Shown here: positions 7,887 to 16,824 of the stretch, piece by piece
Layout: every line of letters starts with the position of its first letter
Position numbering within the stretch: position 1 is the stretch's first letter
NCBI GenBank assembly: GCA_011364905.1
Contig: RDNZ01000015.1
Coordinates: forward strand, 1-51,659
Length of the DNA: 51,659 nt
Reading direction: 5' to 3'
DNA from: Candidatus Thorarchaeota archaeon
GTDB taxonomy: Archaea > Asgardarchaeota > Thorarchaeia > Thorarchaeales > Thorarchaeaceae
Position numbers and translations under genes: made by a program
Notes under the pieces: model-generated
What the model was told of the DNA's origin: nothing
Database searches by the model: none
What the model saw: the letters and a program-made list of their open reading frames with translations, nothing else

Positions 7887-8081
7887 TTAATCTTGCAGCT
7901 CTTCTTTCCAATATTCTTCGAATGGAACATCTGTTCCAGGTTCTATTGATTCACTTCTATTCTCCAAGACCTTCAACATTAAGGGCTTGATCACATAGTA
8001 AACCGTGAATGCGATTAGGTACATTAGACTAATTCCAATCAAGTTTCCCCAAAAACCATGCTCCGGATAGGGAAATAACAT
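7887..8081 (-). CDS. Small single-helix membrane protein near carboxyltransferase
   Basis: 64 aa with one membrane helix (about 12-36, NLIGISLMYLIAFTVYYVI) and a charged acidic tail. Size and layout resemble the OadG/MmdD-type small subunit of sodium-pumping biotin decarboxylases, but the similarity is topological only. It lies downstream of the carboxyltransferase gene by about 200 nt, on the same strand, and directly upstream of the carboxyltransferase relic. It may have belonged to the lost copy. Short length keeps confidence moderate. Confidence 0.5.
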   Translation of the reverse strand: MLFPYPEHGFWGNLIGISLMYLIAFTVYYVIKPLMLKVLENRSESIEPGTDVPFEEYWKEELQD

Positions 8082-8157
8082 AGTGTCTTCTCCAAGGATT
8101 GAGGATATCCGGAAGTCGATTCAATTGAAGCGTTTTAAACCCATAGTTGCATGGAAC

Positions 8158-8182
8158 GCCCCATTATTGTATGGGCTTTTTT
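8158..8182 (+). terminator. Hairpin followed by T-run
   Basis: GCCC-AT pairs with AT-GGGC around a TATTGT loop, with one bulged C, and is followed by six T on the plus strand. No plus-strand gene ends nearby, so its role is unclear. It could be a folded part of the spacer between the carboxyltransferase and the small membrane gene. Confidence 0.25.
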
Positions 8183-8283
8183 AATAGGGTCATCGGATTC
8201 ATTCACAGTAGTTCATTTTTCATCAAGGTTTAAGCGACTTGTATTAAATTGGCAACAGCAAAATCCAATCTGCGATTTTTTAA

Positions 8284-9831
8284 TCATAGAGGGATATTCC
8301 CGTGTTTCTTCGGAGGCCTGTTCTGTCTTTTGCTCTCCAACATATCGAGGCCCTTGCATATCAGTGAACGAGTTTCACGTGGGAAAATAACCTTGTCAAC
8401 ATAACCAAGACCAGCCGCCACATAGGGATTGGCGAACTTGCCACGGTACTCTTTCACAAGCTGGGCTCGTTTCTTCTCCTTGTCCTTTGCTCTGGCGATT
8501 TCCTTGCGGAATATGATGTTGATTGCGCCATCCGGTCCCATCACAGCGATCTCGGCGGTGGGCCAGGCATACACAAGGTCAGCACCGATGTGACGAGAAG
8601 CCATAACATCGAATGCACCGCCATATCCCTTCCGAGTGATGATAGTTATCATGGGGACTGTCGCCTCAGCGAAGGCATAGAGGATCTTTGCCCCGTGGCG
8701 AATGATTCCACCATATTCCTGTGCGGTTCCGGGTAAATAACCAGGAACATCCATGAAGGTAATAATGGGTATATTGAAGGCATCACAAAACCTAACAAAC
8801 CGCGCGCACTTGTCGGAGGCGTTGATATCGATTGTCCCAGCCAGATGAGCAGGATTGTTACCCACAATCCCAACCGACCTACCATCAAACCGTGCAAATC
8901 CCACAATCATGTTCTGAGCCCAGAGGCTGTGGACCTCAAAGAACTCACCATTGTCAGCAAGCTTCCGAACAACATCACGCATGTCATAGGGCTTGTTCGG
9001 ATCATTCGGGATCAGTTCGTCAATCGACTCATCGACTTCGTCAGGCGCATGACCAGTATCAATTCGTGGAGGATCTTCGAGGTTATTTTGAGGAATGTAA
9101 CTGAGAAGTGTCTTGATCTGGTCGAAGCACTCATCCTCATCCTCGCTGGCGAAGTGAGAAACCCCGCTGATGGAGGAGTGAGTCATCGCACCGCCAAGCT
9201 CCTCGAAAGTGACTTCCTCGCCGGTCACTGTCTTGATGACATCAGGTCCAGTTATGAACATGTGAGCGATGTCTTTGACCATGAGTGTAAAGTCTGTAAC
9301 TGCTGGACTGTAGACTGCGCCGCCTGCGCATGGACCCATGATAGCTGAGATTTGCGGGATAACACCACTTGCGAGGGTGTTTAGTCTAAAGATCTTGCAG
9401 TAGCTTACCAGTGACTTGATGCCCTCCTGTACTCGAGCACCAGCCCCTGCATTTAGGCCTATCAAGGGAGCTCCAGCCTCCATGGCAAGTTCCATTATCT
9501 TGACAATCTTCTCACCATACATCTCAGCCAGGGACCCACCCCAAACAGTGAAATCCTGACTGAAGATGAATATTTTGCGGCCATTGACAGTTCCAAAACC
9601 GGTGACAACGCCATCCCCAAGAATCTGTTTCTCAGCCATGCCAAAACTCGTTTCTCGATGAACAACAAACTCATCAATCTCAACGAATGAGCCAGGATCA
9701 AGCAACCTGTCAAGGCGTTCGCGAGCTGTCAGTCGACCTTTCTCGTGCTCAATCTTGATACGGTCTTCGCCCCCACCAAGTTTAGCTTGTTCTCGCAGAT
9801 TCGTAAGTTCCTCAAACTTGTCCTTCGCCAT
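8284..9831 (-). CDS. pccB: Propionyl-CoA/methylmalonyl-CoA carboxyltransferase subunit
   Basis: 515 aa, the usual length for PccB or MmdA. The carboxyltransferase fold is complete: ARERLDRLLDPGSFVEID near the start, the acyl-CoA site GAGARVQEGIKSL and CAGGAVYSPA in the N-terminal half, and PGYLPGTAQEYGGIIRHGAK plus RKGYGGAFDVMASRH with the biotin-binding glycines in the C-terminal half. It transfers CO2 between carboxybiotin and propionyl-CoA, giving or using (S)-methylmalonyl-CoA. That product is handled by the epimerase and mutase encoded at 22.7-26.2 kb. Biotin carboxylase and biotin carrier genes are absent from the window. The nearby one-helix protein leaves open a sodium-linked decarboxylase. 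A frameshifted relic of a second copy lies downstream. Confidence 0.93.
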   Translation of the reverse strand: MAKDKFEELTNLREQAKLGGGEDRIKIEHEKGRLTARERLDRLLDPGSFVEIDEFVVHRETSFGMAEKQILGDGVVTGFGTVNGRKIFIFSQDFTVWGGSLAEMYGEKIVKIMELAMEAGAPLIGLNAGAGARVQEGIKSLVSYCKIFRLNTLASGVIPQISAIMGPCAGGAVYSPAVTDFTLMVKDIAHMFITGPDVIKTVTGEEVTFEELGGAMTHSSISGVSHFASEDEDECFDQIKTLLSYIPQNNLEDPPRIDTGHAPDEVDESIDELIPNDPNKPYDMRDVVRKLADNGEFFEVHSLWAQNMIVGFARFDGRSVGIVGNNPAHLAGTIDINASDKCARFVRFCDAFNIPIITFMDVPGYLPGTAQEYGGIIRHGAKILYAFAEATVPMITIITRKGYGGAFDVMASRHIGADLVYAWPTAEIAVMGPDGAINIIFRKEIARAKDKEKKRAQLVKEYRGKFANPYVAAGLGYVDKVIFPRETRSLICKGLDMLESKRQNRPPKKHGNIPL

Positions 9832-9951
9832 CTGTCAACACCGACTCGTTTGGTCTTACTGAGAGGTGTGCGTCTGTTTTTTCAATCTTCTGTTTTCTCG
9901 GACCGAGGTTGTTCGCTTGTTCGTAGAAGAAGATGTGCATGTGACCCATCG

Positions 9952-9970
9952 AAAAGCACGCGCTTTTTTT
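9952..9970. other. Small hairpin in the pccB upstream region
   Basis: AAAAGC and GCTTTT form a perfect 6-bp stem around ACGC, followed by T residues on the plus strand. It lies about 120 nt upstream of the pccB start. The rest of the 9832-10116 gap shows AT-rich promoter-like sequence for the two divergent genes and no open frame with support. Confidence 0.3.
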
Positions 9971-10086
9971 GTGACAATCAGAGCCCCACGCACACTAATA
10001 TGTTCTATTTAGTCATATTTAGATGTTTCTTGTAGATGGCATAAGCTCAAAATGTTAAGTTGCCAGAGACCATAAGTCAAATCTTT

Positions 10087-10098
10087 TAACTATAGTTA
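10087..10098. promoter_or_regulatory. Perfect 12-bp palindrome upstream of sugar dehydrogenase
   Basis: TAACTA/TAGTTA lies 18 nt before the start of the next gene in an AT-rich stretch. It may be an operator overlapping the initiation region. TAACTATAG also occurs in the repeat upstream of the second LRR gene (around 49018-49026), which may be chance. Confidence 0.35.
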
Positions 10099-10116
10099 GT
10101 AAAATGCTTCTCTAGG

Positions 10117-11343
10117 ATGGAAACTCGCTATAAGGCACTAATCATTGCAGTTGTGATACTCGCATCAGCGACGCTCATGCTATTCTCGTATCTCAGCGCA
10201 CAACCAGTGACACCTGAGAGCAAAACACTGCAGATAATAGAGAAGTTTCCAAGTCTCACCTTCGAAAGGCCTCTCGATCTTCAATCGCCTAATGATGGCA
10301 CGAACAGGCTCTTCATTGTGGAACAGACAGGCAGAATCTTCGTTTTTGCAAATACGCCCACGGTCAATGAATCAACATTGTTCCTAGACTTGTCAGAAAA
10401 GATCACTAGTCCGGAAGTGAGAGGAAATGAGGAGGGTCTCCTTGGACTTGCTTTCCATCCAGACTATGAAACAAATGGCTACTTCTTCGTTGACTATACA
10501 ACTGACAGTCCTAGAATGACTGTAATTTCAAGGTTCACGGTGGACACCGAGAATCCCAATTCTGCAAATCCCGACAGTGAAAAGATCATTCTTGAGATAG
10601 CTCAGCCCTATCAAAACCATAATGGAGGCCAGCTCCGGTTTGGGCCAGACGGTTATTTGTACATAGCCATGGGAGATGGGGGTAGTGCAGGCGATCCGCA
10701 AGGCAATGCACAGAACCTGACAACCCTGCTAGGAGCCATCTTGCGGATCGATGTCAATGCATCGGACCCGGGACTCAAATACTCGATTCCGGCAAGCAAC
10801 CCCTTTACGGGTAATAGTGAAGGATATCGCGAGGAAATCTATGCATATGGTCTGAGGAATCCTTGGAGGTTTTCATTCGACGCTTTGACTGAAACTCTAT
10901 GGGTTGGCGATGTTGGTCAAAATGCCATTGAGGAGATTGATATTGTTCAACCAGGAGGCAACTATGGATGGAATATCAAAGAGGGAGATTCGTGCTATAA
11001 TCCTGCTGTGGGGTGCAACAGCACAGGTCTCACTGACCCAATCTTTCAGTATCATCACGACGTAGGGCAATGCATCACTGGAGGATTCGTGTATAGAGGA
11101 AGCAACTTACCAGTGTTGAGTGGGCACTATGTATATGCAGACTATATCTCCGGGCGTATTTGGAGTCTTAATCACACTGGCAACGGATCAGTAAGTAATA
11201 CTGAAGTGTTCGATACTAATCTGCGTATCTCCTCCTTTGGAGTTGATTCACAAAACGAGATATACTTCCTAGCTTTCAATGGCAAAGTCTACTCATTTGA
11301 ACTCGTGCAGACTGAAAACGCTACAACCACGGGTGTTTACTAG
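10117..11343 (+). CDS. Exported PQQ-type soluble aldose/sugar dehydrogenase (GSDH family)
   Basis: 408 aa. Residues 8-30 form a signal or anchor helix, followed by the six-bladed propeller of the GSDH/Yli-I family. Visible hallmarks are LLGLAFHPDY, the catalytic-His stretch NHNGGQLRFGPDGYLYIAMG, AYGLRNPWRFSFD, GGNYGWNIKEG and YVYADYISGRIWSL. The family oxidises aldoses with pyrroloquinoline quinone; whether this organism makes PQQ is unknown and no pqq gene is present here, so other ligands are possible. A cysteine pair in CYNPAVGC near residue 290 may form a disulfide. It stands alone, divergent from pccB, and a 12-bp palindrome precedes it. Confidence 0.88.
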   Translation: METRYKALIIAVVILASATLMLFSYLSAQPVTPESKTLQIIEKFPSLTFERPLDLQSPNDGTNRLFIVEQTGRIFVFANTPTVNESTLFLDLSEKITSPEVRGNEEGLLGLAFHPDYETNGYFFVDYTTDSPRMTVISRFTVDTENPNSANPDSEKIILEIAQPYQNHNGGQLRFGPDGYLYIAMGDGGSAGDPQGNAQNLTTLLGAILRIDVNASDPGLKYSIPASNPFTGNSEGYREEIYAYGLRNPWRFSFDALTETLWVGDVGQNAIEEIDIVQPGGNYGWNIKEGDSCYNPAVGCNSTGLTDPIFQYHHDVGQCITGGFVYRGSNLPVLSGHYVYADYISGRIWSLNHTGNGSVSNTEVFDTNLRISSFGVDSQNEIYFLAFNGKVYSFELVQTENATTTGVY

Positions 11344-11496
11344 ACGTGGTGCATAACAGGTTTGGGTCAGGCACTGGATGAATCTATGGTCATGGTTAAT
11401 TTCGACCAAACCTTACTGACGACCTTTGTCATAATTGATAAATCGTACTGCACTACTAGTAGGAAGTATCCTTGTTCAAATGTAGGTGATTGAAGA

Positions 11497-13221
11497 ATGA
11501 CAATGATGACTGGTGGAGAAGTTCTGACTAGGTGTCTCACTCAGGAACATGTCAGATATGTCTTTGGAGTTCCAGGTGATCAGCTCTATCCATTCCTTGA
11601 TTCAATTCATACCAGTGATGGGATTGATTTTGTGACCTTCAGGCACGAGCAAGCTGCTGCACATGCTGCGGACGCTTGGGCGCGTACTACAGGAACTCCA
11701 GGAGTTTGTTTGGGCACTGTAGGTCCTGGAGCTGCAGACTTGGTCCCCGGAGTCTATGCTGCATTTGCTGACAGTATTCCAATGATTGTAATCTGTGCTC
11801 AGAACCAGTCTTGGCGAATCAATCCCGACCATGGGAGCACTCAAGGTCTTGATCAGCTGAATTTGTTCAAACCCATCACGAAATGGGGAGCAACTGTATC
11901 ACACTGGCAACGCATCCCTCAGTTGGTTCACTGGGCTTTCAGAGAGACAATTTCCGGGAGACCGGGACCGGTCTTCCTTGATTTCCCCTCAGACATTCTT
12001 TACATGGAATGCAATGAAGAAACGTTGGAGGATGGAATCGTAGCTTCCAATCGGTATCGCATGACTAAACCGCCAGTTGGAGATTCAGCTCTGATAGCAA
12101 AGGCAGCCAAGATGTTATCGAAAGCAAAGTTCCCATTGGTACATGCTGGCAATGGTGTTCTGATGTCCGATGCAACCAAAGAGCTCATTTCCATTGCAGA
12201 ACATCTTCAAGCTCCCGTCACCACATCAGTCGGAGCAAGAGGCGTGATTCCTGAGGACCATCCACTCGCTCTAACACCAGGAAGCTTTGGAGCCATTGGA
12301 GCTCAGTGTGAGTCAGATATGGTGCTACTGGTCGGTGGTCGTCTGGGAGATCTTGACTTCTGGGGAAGAGCTCCTGGATGGGGGGACTGCGCAGACCAGC
12401 GGCTGATTCAGATTGATATCGCACCAGAAATGATTGCGCAGAACCGAGTCGTCGACCTTGCTATTGTGGGAGATGCAAAAAGCACGCTCTCAGAACTTCT
12501 TAAGCAGATAAAAAAGAAGCCAAAAGCCAAACCAAGACCTGCAATGACTGACTGCCGCCAAGCTCAGGACAACTGGCGAGCTGATTTCATAGAACAGGGA
12601 AAATCGGACAAGGTACCAATTCATCCTCTCAGGATGGTCAAAGAAGTTCGTGACTTTTTCCCAAGAGATGCGATCTCCATTGTTGACGGAGGAAACATAG
12701 TAGTCTGGGCAATCTACCTAAACAAGATATACGAACCGCGGACATTCCTCTGGCCATGTGACTCGGGACATCTTGGAGTTGGGACCGGATATGCGATAGG
12801 ATCAAAATTGGCTCATCCTGACAAGGATGTCTATGTCATATCGGGTGATGGCGCATTCATGTTCAATGTACAGGAACTTGAAACTGCAAAACGTCTGGGT
12901 ACTGCATTCACGATGGCCATTGCGAACGACCGTGCGTATGGCATGATCAAAGCCGGACAGAAAGGTCTCTATGATGAGCGGTATATTGGTGTTGACTTCG
13001 TTGATGTCCGATATGACAAGATTGCTGAGGCGATGGGCTGTTTTGGGATTAGAGTGAAGAAACCCGCAGACATTGCTCCAGCACTTCAAAAAGCAAAAGA
13101 TTCCGGCCTTCCTGCAGTCTTGGATATTGTTATTGATCCGGACATCAATCTTGTTCCGCCTGACTTCGACTCAGTGGCATCTGTTTGGCTTGAAGGATGT
13201 CATCTTCCAGGAGAGGAGTGA
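11497..13221 (+). CDS. Thiamine-diphosphate-dependent enzyme (acetolactate synthase-like)
   Basis: 574 aa with the three-domain layout of the acetolactate synthase/benzoylformate decarboxylase superfamily. The N-terminal Pyr domain carries the catalytic Glu in FRHEQAAAHAADAWART. The middle domain follows (about 195-335). The C-terminal PP domain has the ThDP-Mg motif GDGAFMFNVQELETA ending in NDRAYGM. It is somewhat longer than the family average and is not accompanied by an acetolactate synthase small subunit. Instead a zinc dehydrogenase starts immediately after its stop. A 2-ketoacid carboligase or decarboxylase feeding the dehydrogenase is inferred; the substrate is unknown. AGGTGAT before ATG 11497 supports the start. 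Confidence 0.85.
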   Translation: MTMMTGGEVLTRCLTQEHVRYVFGVPGDQLYPFLDSIHTSDGIDFVTFRHEQAAAHAADAWARTTGTPGVCLGTVGPGAADLVPGVYAAFADSIPMIVICAQNQSWRINPDHGSTQGLDQLNLFKPITKWGATVSHWQRIPQLVHWAFRETISGRPGPVFLDFPSDILYMECNEETLEDGIVASNRYRMTKPPVGDSALIAKAAKMLSKAKFPLVHAGNGVLMSDATKELISIAEHLQAPVTTSVGARGVIPEDHPLALTPGSFGAIGAQCESDMVLLVGGRLGDLDFWGRAPGWGDCADQRLIQIDIAPEMIAQNRVVDLAIVGDAKSTLSELLKQIKKKPKAKPRPAMTDCRQAQDNWRADFIEQGKSDKVPIHPLRMVKEVRDFFPRDAISIVDGGNIVVWAIYLNKIYEPRTFLWPCDSGHLGVGTGYAIGSKLAHPDKDVYVISGDGAFMFNVQELETAKRLGTAFTMAIANDRAYGMIKAGQKGLYDERYIGVDFVDVRYDKIAEAMGCFGIRVKKPADIAPALQKAKDSGLPAVLDIVIDPDINLVPPDFDSVASVWLEGCHLPGEE

Positions 13222-14235
13222 ATGAAAGCAGCGGTGTATGAGGGCAGTCAAGAGATTACTGTGAAGGATGTTCCGGAACCGGATGTGGGTCCAACCGAAG
13301 TTCTGGTGAAACCAAAGTATGTAGGCATTTGCGGAACGGATCTCAGTGCTTGGGAATATGGAATGTATGAACCAGGGTTAATAATGGGGCATGAGTTTTC
13401 AGGAGAAATTGTGGAGGTAGGTAAGGATGTGAGCTCGTGGGAAGTTGGCGAGAGAATAGTACCTAACTCCCTTTTGCCCTGTGGAAAGTGCTCATTCTGC
13501 AAGGCTCAGAAATTTTCTATCTGCGATGACATGCAAATGGTAGGAATCACAATGGATGGAGGATTAGCGGAACTTGTCACACTTCCACAGGATATGCTTC
13601 ATAGGCTGCCAAAGGCGATTGACAACAAGAAGGGTGCATTTGTTGAACCACTTTCCATTGCGCTTCATGGCTTCAACAGAATAAACTTCGAACGCGGCAA
13701 TAGTGTGCTCATTCTGGGAACTGGCCCTATTGGTATATTGAGTCTGCATTTCGCCAAACTACTGGGAGCCTCAGTAGTATACGCATCAGAGATACGATCC
13801 GCAAGACTAGAGATGGCGAAACAATCTGGGGCGGATGCTGCTATTGATCCTTCCAAAGAGTCATTGCCTCTTAGAATTGAGAGTCTGACGAAAGGGATTG
13901 GAGTAGATGTCGTTGTGGAATGCACCGGTGTCCCGGGCCCCACCTCCGAGGCATTTCAACTCGTGAAAAGAGGCGGCACAATCCTCATTCTTGGTATAAG
14001 CGAGGAACCAGTTGAGGTAGATTTCATGCGCGGTGTGCTAAACGAGCTCAACGTGACCTTCAGTTATTTGGGATATGCGGAGTTTCCTGAAGCAATTCGC
14101 CTTCTCGCAGAAGAGATGATTGATCCGATGCCTCTGGTCACAAGAGTCATATCATTGGACCGTGTTGTAGAGGATGGGTTTGAAGCACTTCGCAGCCCCG
14201 ATAATCAAGATGTGAAAGTGCTGGTGAAGATATAG
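13222..14235 (+). CDS. Zinc-dependent medium-chain alcohol/polyol dehydrogenase
   Basis: 337 aa MDR enzyme. The catalytic zinc site is visible in GICGTDLSAWE and MGHEFSGEIVEVG. The four-Cys structural zinc lobe is CGKCSFCKAQKFSIC. The NAD(P) site is VLILGTGPIGILSLHFAK. It is closest to the threonine/sorbitol/2,3-butanediol dehydrogenase branch; the substrate cannot be fixed from sequence. Its ATG follows the TGA of the ThDP enzyme with no spacer, and an SCP2 protein comes 15 nt after its own stop, so the three genes form one unit. A ketone formed by the ThDP enzyme is a natural substrate candidate (inference). Confidence 0.88.
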   Translation: MKAAVYEGSQEITVKDVPEPDVGPTEVLVKPKYVGICGTDLSAWEYGMYEPGLIMGHEFSGEIVEVGKDVSSWEVGERIVPNSLLPCGKCSFCKAQKFSICDDMQMVGITMDGGLAELVTLPQDMLHRLPKAIDNKKGAFVEPLSIALHGFNRINFERGNSVLILGTGPIGILSLHFAKLLGASVVYASEIRSARLEMAKQSGADAAIDPSKESLPLRIESLTKGIGVDVVVECTGVPGPTSEAFQLVKRGGTILILGISEEPVEVDFMRGVLNELNVTFSYLGYAEFPEAIRLLAEEMIDPMPLVTRVISLDRVVEDGFEALRSPDNQDVKVLVKI

Positions 14236-14250
14236 TTGGAGGATTCCAAA

Positions 14251-14685
14251 ATGAGCAAGAGACTGGAACTGGCTTCTGATGAGTATAAGAGTAAATTCAA
14301 AGAGAAAATCAATAACGATGAGGAGTACGCGAAGCTTGCTAGTGGCGTTGAGGATTCGTATACACTTGTTTTGCAGGCCGAACCTGACAAAGGAGTCACT
14401 GAAACAAGAGTTGTTGGTTTTGAGATCAAGAAAGGTAAGATGACGGACATTTGGAGTGGCGAAAGGCAAACCTCGTATATACTGAGTGCATCATATCGAG
14501 TCTGGGTTGATATTCTTCTTGGCAAGATTGGGGCGAACAGAGCATTCATCACACGTAAGTTGAGCATCAAAGGGAACATGCCAAGGCTACTGAAGACTGC
14601 AAAAGCTACCGATAGACTAGTTGCTTTGCTTCGAGAAGTGCCGACAGAGTTCCACGGCGACTATATAAATCAGTCATTTGGATGA
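14251..14685 (+). CDS. SCP2 sterol-carrier-like domain protein
   Basis: About 144 aa covering a single SCP2-type lipid-binding fold: an N-terminal helix (YKSKFKEKINNDEEYAKLASG), then strands with TLVLQAEPDKG and FEIKKGKMTDIWSG, and a C-terminal helical segment (VWVDILLGKIGANRAFITRKLSIKGNM) typical of the family. I place the start at ATG 14251, 8 nt after GGAGG (14238-14242), rather than at the upstream TTG. Such proteins bind acyl-CoA or hydrophobic ligands in a tunnel. Its position behind the ThDP enzyme and dehydrogenase suggests it carries or shields their hydrophobic product, which is inference. Confidence 0.8.
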   Translation: MSKRLELASDEYKSKFKEKINNDEEYAKLASGVEDSYTLVLQAEPDKGVTETRVVGFEIKKGKMTDIWSGERQTSYILSASYRVWVDILLGKIGANRAFITRKLSIKGNMPRLLKTAKATDRLVALLREVPTEFHGDYINQSFG

Positions 14686-14744
14686 AGGATGATACCACAC
14701 CGCATCTTCATCGTACCCAAAGCTAATTAATTGCTAAAGACATC

Positions 14745-16754
14745 GTGTGCTATCAAAGTCGAGAGAGTGGTTGCTTGAATCTTAAGGAAGCTATCAAGGA
14801 CTACTTCACAGCTCGCCCTCGAGCAAAGAAGGTCCTAGGTATTGCCACAGCAATAGCTGCAAACTTTGCCATGATTGGTTCGGGGTCTGCTGTATTGGCT
14901 GTTGCAGCCGGATCACTTGTGCAGGCACACGAGGACAAGAAAAGAATTCGTCCTGACCAGCTTATTGATTTCTTCAAGGAAGCAATCCAAGACCCAAATG
15001 TCAGGGAATCGTTGAAAGAAGCTGTCAGAGAAGGTGGAACTTCAGTTGCTGTCCCAGTCGCAACTGCGATGAATCAACTTGGAGCATCAGCACCGGAAAC
15101 AAGCCAGTTTGTCGATACCATGAAATCAGATCTCACAGTAGTGATGCAGGAGTTGGGCATCTTACAGGAGATGATTTCATACTATGAGATTCCAGACTCG
15201 CGCAACCGAATGATCAATGTGTGGCGATTGCCACCATACTTGGACGATGTAATGGTAATCGAAGATGCCCGAAACGCAGTCATTACCTCTGCAGCGAAAC
15301 AAGTCAGGGAGGGAGAGAATGTTGTCATCCTCGGAGCTCCTGGTTCTGGTAAAACGACGGTGCTGTACGCTATCTGGAAAGAGCTGGACGAGGAGAATGA
15401 CACAGCACTTGTCTGGGACACAAAGGATGTGGCCAGAACTCACGAGAAAGATGGCGTCATCCTATTTAGTGATGACCTTCCCGAAACAAAAGAGCTTGCT
15501 AAGGCAATTGTAGAGAAGGACATACACGGCGTGGTCACCACAGCGCGGGACCAAGATTGGTCTCGACTGCCAATAGATTTGAGAAGAAAGTTCAACCCCA
15601 TAAACCTTCCAAACATCACTGATGAAGTTATGACCAAGATAGCAAAGAATCACCTTGATAGTCAGGGCATTACCTATGCTAAGGCAGTCCTCCCAACAAT
15701 AGTGGAGAATGCGAGGGGTAGTCCGATTTATGTGAGGTATCTTGTTGAAGAGATAAGAGCTGAGATACGGTCTGGAGTCATCTCAAAGCTTGCAGTAGAC
15801 CGGGTCAAACAAGCACCCAAAGGTATGACAGACTATGTGGCAGGGATACTTGCTAGGATTCTATTCGAACTTGATGGCACAATCTACAAACCTAGAGAAG
15901 GTGCCTTGCCAGTTATCAAAACCTTACTGTGCCTTGCGGATTTGCCTAACTATGAAACGCATGAGGTCCATCTGAATCAGATGTTTTTTGTTCTGAAACA
16001 GCCATCCGATAGTCCGGGTCCTTTCAATGCATTCAAGCAGTATCTCTCAAGAGACCCTCGATTCTTCTCCCTAAAGTTCATGCATGATACGCTTGCCGAT
16101 GTGCTTCGCGGGAAGGTGGACCATCCTGTAATAGGGGATATTCGAATGGTAGCGCAGGAAATGGGAGTTTCCGGTCGACGAGATATTGAGAGCAATGCCC
16201 TAGACGAGGGTTGGGAACATGTCAAAGCGGAATATGAAATGGATAAAGCAGGCGGTCTCGAGCCCCTTCTTGCATATGCATATTTCTCAGCAAAGAACTA
16301 CAATGCATCAAGAATCGATCCAATTGCAGTGGACCTCGCTAATCAGCACCTCGAGAATCCACTAAGTCAAGCATTGTTCGCGCTCACAGGACCAATCACC
16401 CCAGATGAGATTCAGACGGCACACGAAGAAGTGATTCACAAGCCTCCTAGCAGAGCGGATGCTCAAAAAAACAGTCAACCAGCTCCGCATGCCCAATCCG
16501 TTGCTCCGAAAGATCTTGGAAAACTCATTAGAGAGAGAGTAAAGTCAGCTATTGCCCAAAAACGCGACATTGAACTTCCAGAAGAATTGATGAATATAGG
16601 AGAATTAGACATATCAAAAATCATAGATGCCGCAATGAAGGGAGAAGAGTCTGCTGAGCTTGAAAAACTGAAAGAGATAGGAGCAGCTTTTGATAAGAAA
16701 AAGAAAAAGTCAGATCGAGCTGCCAAAGATACTGGGAACGGAAATGAGTCATAG
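14745..16754 (+). CDS. Membrane-associated P-loop (STAND/AAA-like) ATPase
   Basis: Up to 669 aa from GTG 14745; TTG 14775 is an alternative start. Residues 29-60 are a small-residue-rich hydrophobic segment that may insert in the membrane. A helical region follows, then the ATPase core with Walker A GAPGSGKTT at 197-205, Walker B GVILFSDD near 237-244 and a sensor-like GVVTTARDQDW. A winged-helix-like lid and a helical region follow. The tail from about 555 is charged and low-complexity, ending in a lysine-rich stretch. The pattern resembles STAND signalling ATPases, where ATP binding switches an effector; no effector domain is recognised. It sits downstream of the SCP2 gene by about 60 nt and may be independent. 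Confidence 0.75.
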   Translation: MCYQSRESGCLNLKEAIKDYFTARPRAKKVLGIATAIAANFAMIGSGSAVLAVAAGSLVQAHEDKKRIRPDQLIDFFKEAIQDPNVRESLKEAVREGGTSVAVPVATAMNQLGASAPETSQFVDTMKSDLTVVMQELGILQEMISYYEIPDSRNRMINVWRLPPYLDDVMVIEDARNAVITSAAKQVREGENVVILGAPGSGKTTVLYAIWKELDEENDTALVWDTKDVARTHEKDGVILFSDDLPETKELAKAIVEKDIHGVVTTARDQDWSRLPIDLRRKFNPINLPNITDEVMTKIAKNHLDSQGITYAKAVLPTIVENARGSPIYVRYLVEEIRAEIRSGVISKLAVDRVKQAPKGMTDYVAGILARILFELDGTIYKPREGALPVIKTLLCLADLPNYETHEVHLNQMFFVLKQPSDSPGPFNAFKQYLSRDPRFFSLKFMHDTLADVLRGKVDHPVIGDIRMVAQEMGVSGRRDIESNALDEGWEHVKAEYEMDKAGGLEPLLAYAYFSAKNYNASRIDPIAVDLANQHLENPLSQALFALTGPITPDEIQTAHEEVIHKPPSRADAQKNSQPAPHAQSVAPKDLGKLIRERVKSAIAQKRDIELPEELMNIGELDISKIIDAAMKGEESAELEKLKEIGAAFDKKKKKSDRAAKDTGNGNES

Positions 16755-16824
16755 TATCCTCTGTAGCGCGCGAGTGGCAAGATTCGTGGATATTCCTTTA
16801 TAGGATGTTGACCAGAAGAATGGT

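Noticed and set aside
8845..9348. 167-codon open frame on the plus strand
   Set aside because: It lies antisense inside the clear carboxyltransferase gene and has no family similarity.
14205..14579. 124-codon open frame on the minus strand
   Set aside because: It is antisense to the SCP2 gene, which has a good ribosome site and fold.
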